Below, one piece after another: positions 59,268 through 64,000 of a stretch of DNA of 64,000 nucleotides (position 1 is the stretch's first letter; the number at the start of each line of letters is the position of its first letter). Location of the stretch: the NCBI RefSeq assembly GCF_030323265.1, contig NZ_CP104992.1:801001-865000 (forward strand). Direction: 5' to 3'. The translations under genes and the position numbers were made by a program. The stretch comes from Terrirhizobium terrae. Its GTDB lineage: Bacteria > Pseudomonadota > Alphaproteobacteria > Rhizobiales > Rhizobiaceae. Below the pieces are notes generated by a model. The model ran no database searches. It was not told the origin of the DNA and was given only the letters and a program-made list of their open reading frames with translations.

Positions 59268-59348
59268 CATTCGGCTTTGCCGAATGTCGCGGTAGCATCA
59301 CAGCTTTGCTGTGATGCTTTGTGCCGGAGCAACGAGCGAAGCTCGTTG
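59268..59348. repeat. Three successive tight hairpins in the 5S–tRNA spacer
   Basis: Stem 1 at 59268–59286 is 8 bp with loop TTT; stem 2 at 59295–59317 is 10 bp (GCATCACAGC/GCTGTGATGC) with loop TTT; stem 3 at 59330–59348 is 8 bp (CAACGAGC/GCTCGTTG) with loop GAA. All are perfect. They may be RNA-processing signals between 5S and tRNA-fMet or a small intergenic repeat. Confidence 0.6.
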
Positions 59349-59511
59349 TCTCCTGTAAGGGGCGCACCGGCTAGATCCTGTGCGCTGTCCTTATTTCGTA
59401 ATGTTCTGCAAACGACGAAGGGCCGCTATTGCGGCCCAATCGGTATTCGGCTTGGGCCGAGGAGTGTCGAGAAGATTGTTTTCACGCTTGTGCGTGCATT
59501 GCCTTTAAAAG

Positions 59512-59628
59512 ACCTGGCAGCGACCTACTCTCCCGCGTCTTAAGACGGAGTACCATTGGCGCTGGGGCGTTTCACGGCCGTGTTCGGAATGGGAACGGGT
59601 GCGGCCGCCCCGCCATGACCACCAGGTC
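59512..59628 (-). rRNA. rrf: 5S ribosomal RNA
   Basis: About 117 nt. The terminal stem pairs GACCTGG with CCAGGTC, and the conserved CCCGTTCCCATTCCGAACACGG (positions about 30–52) and the CGCGGGAGAGTAGGTCG end are present. It lies between 23S and tRNA-fMet. Confidence 0.95.
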
Positions 59629-59880
59629 GTTTAAGGGCAATGTTCCGACGGCGACGTCGGAATGTGATGAGAAGCTGGATTTTCGGAACATCGCCTTTGT
59701 TTTGTCCTGACGCGCGTAGCGCTCCGGACAGGCCACCAAACGATTGGCGACGAACTCTGTTCTGTATGGCTGCCCCGCTCGACTTCGAGCAAGGGAGCCA
59801 GACGAACTGGCGATGGTCTTTAGAACACGTCATGGCTTCATCTTCGCGCCTTACGGCGCTCGATGAGCATGGTCAATGAG

Positions 59881-62680
<2,800 letters not shown>

Positions 62681-63255
62681 CTCATTGCCAATGCTCATCA
62701 GTTAGCTCAGCCTTTCCAGCGGAAAGGCGAAGCAGCAAGGCTACCTTTTACAACCTCACCATCTCATGATGCCATCGACGTGTTCTTTTCGACCGGATCG
62801 CTTTCTAAAGGGCCACGCCGAGCGGCCCACTTCACGTCCGGTCATAAGACCAGCTTCTCGAGATTAAATCCGGGTCCGTGCGGTTAGCAACCGGACATCA
62901 ATAAGTCATCAGAAGTGCCAAGGTCCGAAGACCAAGACACCAACAACGACCGACCAGAGTGACAAGCTTCCTATCTCCACCGATCCCTCTTTCGTATCCA
63001 GTCGGCTAGACCATCAACGACATCATAAGGATCAGCTTCAAACTCGGACCTAAATCCGAACCTGGAAGCCTCCAGATCAATCTTCTCTTCACGATTTTTG
63101 CAGAACAGGCACAAATGCAGATCGCATTGTGCAAACTTGTATTTCTTCAGAAGACAATGAGTTTGGCACCTCGTAGGCCAGAGGCCGTCGCCGATCGTTC
63201 GGCGCGCCGTCCGCAGGCAGCATCCAAAGGATGCGCTCGCCGCGAGGACCAAATA
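62681..63255. other. 23S–tRNA-Ala internal spacer
   Basis: About 575 bases of transcribed spacer. An open frame on the minus strand (62971–63252) encodes up to 93 aa, but it lacks a convincing ribosome site and lies inside the rRNA transcript, so it is not called as a gene. Confidence 0.6.
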
Positions 63256-63331
63256 TGGTGGAGCTGAGCGGGATCGAACCGCTGACCCCCTGCTTGCAAA
63301 GCAGGTGCTCTCCCAGCTGAGCTACAGCCCC
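63256..63331 (-). tRNA. tRNA-Ala (TGC)
   Basis: 76 nt with encoded CCA. It begins GGGGCTGTAGCTCAGCTGGG, the anticodon loop is TTTGCAA with anticodon TGC, and the T-loop is GGTTCGATCCC. It lies in the 16S–23S spacer. Confidence 0.97.
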
Positions 63332-63453
63332 AATCTCTTGGGAACAGCCCGAACTGACAAGATCAGTCAAAGCCCGTTCATCAACACCATTTTCCGCAAA
63401 CCCATCCAGCAGGTCAAATCCGTCACCGCGTCCAGCACTCGCTCAAAAGCGAA

Positions 63454-63530
<77 letters not shown>

Positions 63531-63781
63531 ATTCACCTGCAAGGCTTACACCTTACATCGCTTGATCGACAAGAGGTCGACAAGTTGGACACCGAGCTTT
63601 GCGGCAATTGTCTTCTTGAAGAAAGAGAAACGTAGTCGGCGGTCTTCGCCATACCGTGATGATGCAAGCATCTATCCGGCGTATTTCGTTTCGATGGTCA
63701 CCTGACTGGTGCCATCTATGTTCTAAAAAGCACGGGAAGGTTCATCCTGGTCTAGCCAAGCGTCTTACCAATTCCACAGCT

Positions 63782-64000
<219 letters not shown>

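Noticed and set aside
62971..63252. Open frame of 93 aa in the 23S–tRNA-Ala spacer
   Set aside because: It lies inside the rRNA transcript, has no good ribosome site and no family pattern; the frame probably arises by chance.

Overview
The window looks like a chromosome segment of a plant-associated alphaproteobacterium, most likely a member of the Rhizobiaceae. The reasons are high G+C; a 16S–tRNA-Ile–tRNA-Ala–23S–5S–tRNA-fMet rRNA operon with a short helix-9 hairpin insertion in the 23S; a LuxR 'solo' of the plant-signal type; and a lanthanide methanol oxidation island like those of rhizobia. Genus cannot be fixed from the sequence alone.

Layout. 1–2.9 kb: a Met-rich protein tail, a YVTN beta-propeller and an ECF sigma/anti-sigma pair. 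3–10.9 kb: a peptide ABC transporter, two proline-iminopeptidase-like hydrolases and, between the hydrolases, a LuxR solo with the M/W substitutions of plant-responsive family members. A nearly identical 22-bp site lies before both hydrolase genes. 11–25.4 kb: C1 metabolism, with glutathione-dependent formaldehyde oxidation (gfa, frmA), lanthanide-type methanol dehydrogenase (xoxFGJ), a c-type cytochrome, a PQQ-associated ABC/beta-propeller cluster and pqqA-pqqD-pqqE without pqqB or pqqC between them. 25.5–30.4 kb: a 7TM-type diguanylate cyclase, DedA, OsmC, a PNPOx-like protein and hypotheticals.

30.8–58.8 kb is one 28-kb locus entirely on the minus strand. It encodes a giant two-partner-secretion exoprotein (TpsA, about 4,180 aa), its transporter TpsB, an ExbB with an N-terminal DUF2341–LamG ectodomain, ExbD, three TonB-like proteins, an STN-domain protein, a FecI/FecR pair, a lytic transglycosylase, a porin, a parvulin isomerase, a coiled-coil protein and a YbjN-like protein. 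A bipartite motif (TGGCGG–N14–AGGTGTCTTC) lies upstream of tpsA, tpsB and fecR, so secretion, energisation and surface signalling appear to be one regulon. This is the most promising uncharacterised system in the window.

59.2–64 kb: an rRNA operon on the minus strand, with the 16S 5' part outside the window.

Caution: at least twenty single-base frameshifts, many of them contractions of short homopolymers, break otherwise well-conserved genes across the window. This pattern fits uncorrected long-read consensus errors better than gene decay. Broken genes are therefore given as single CDS spans with the shift position noted.
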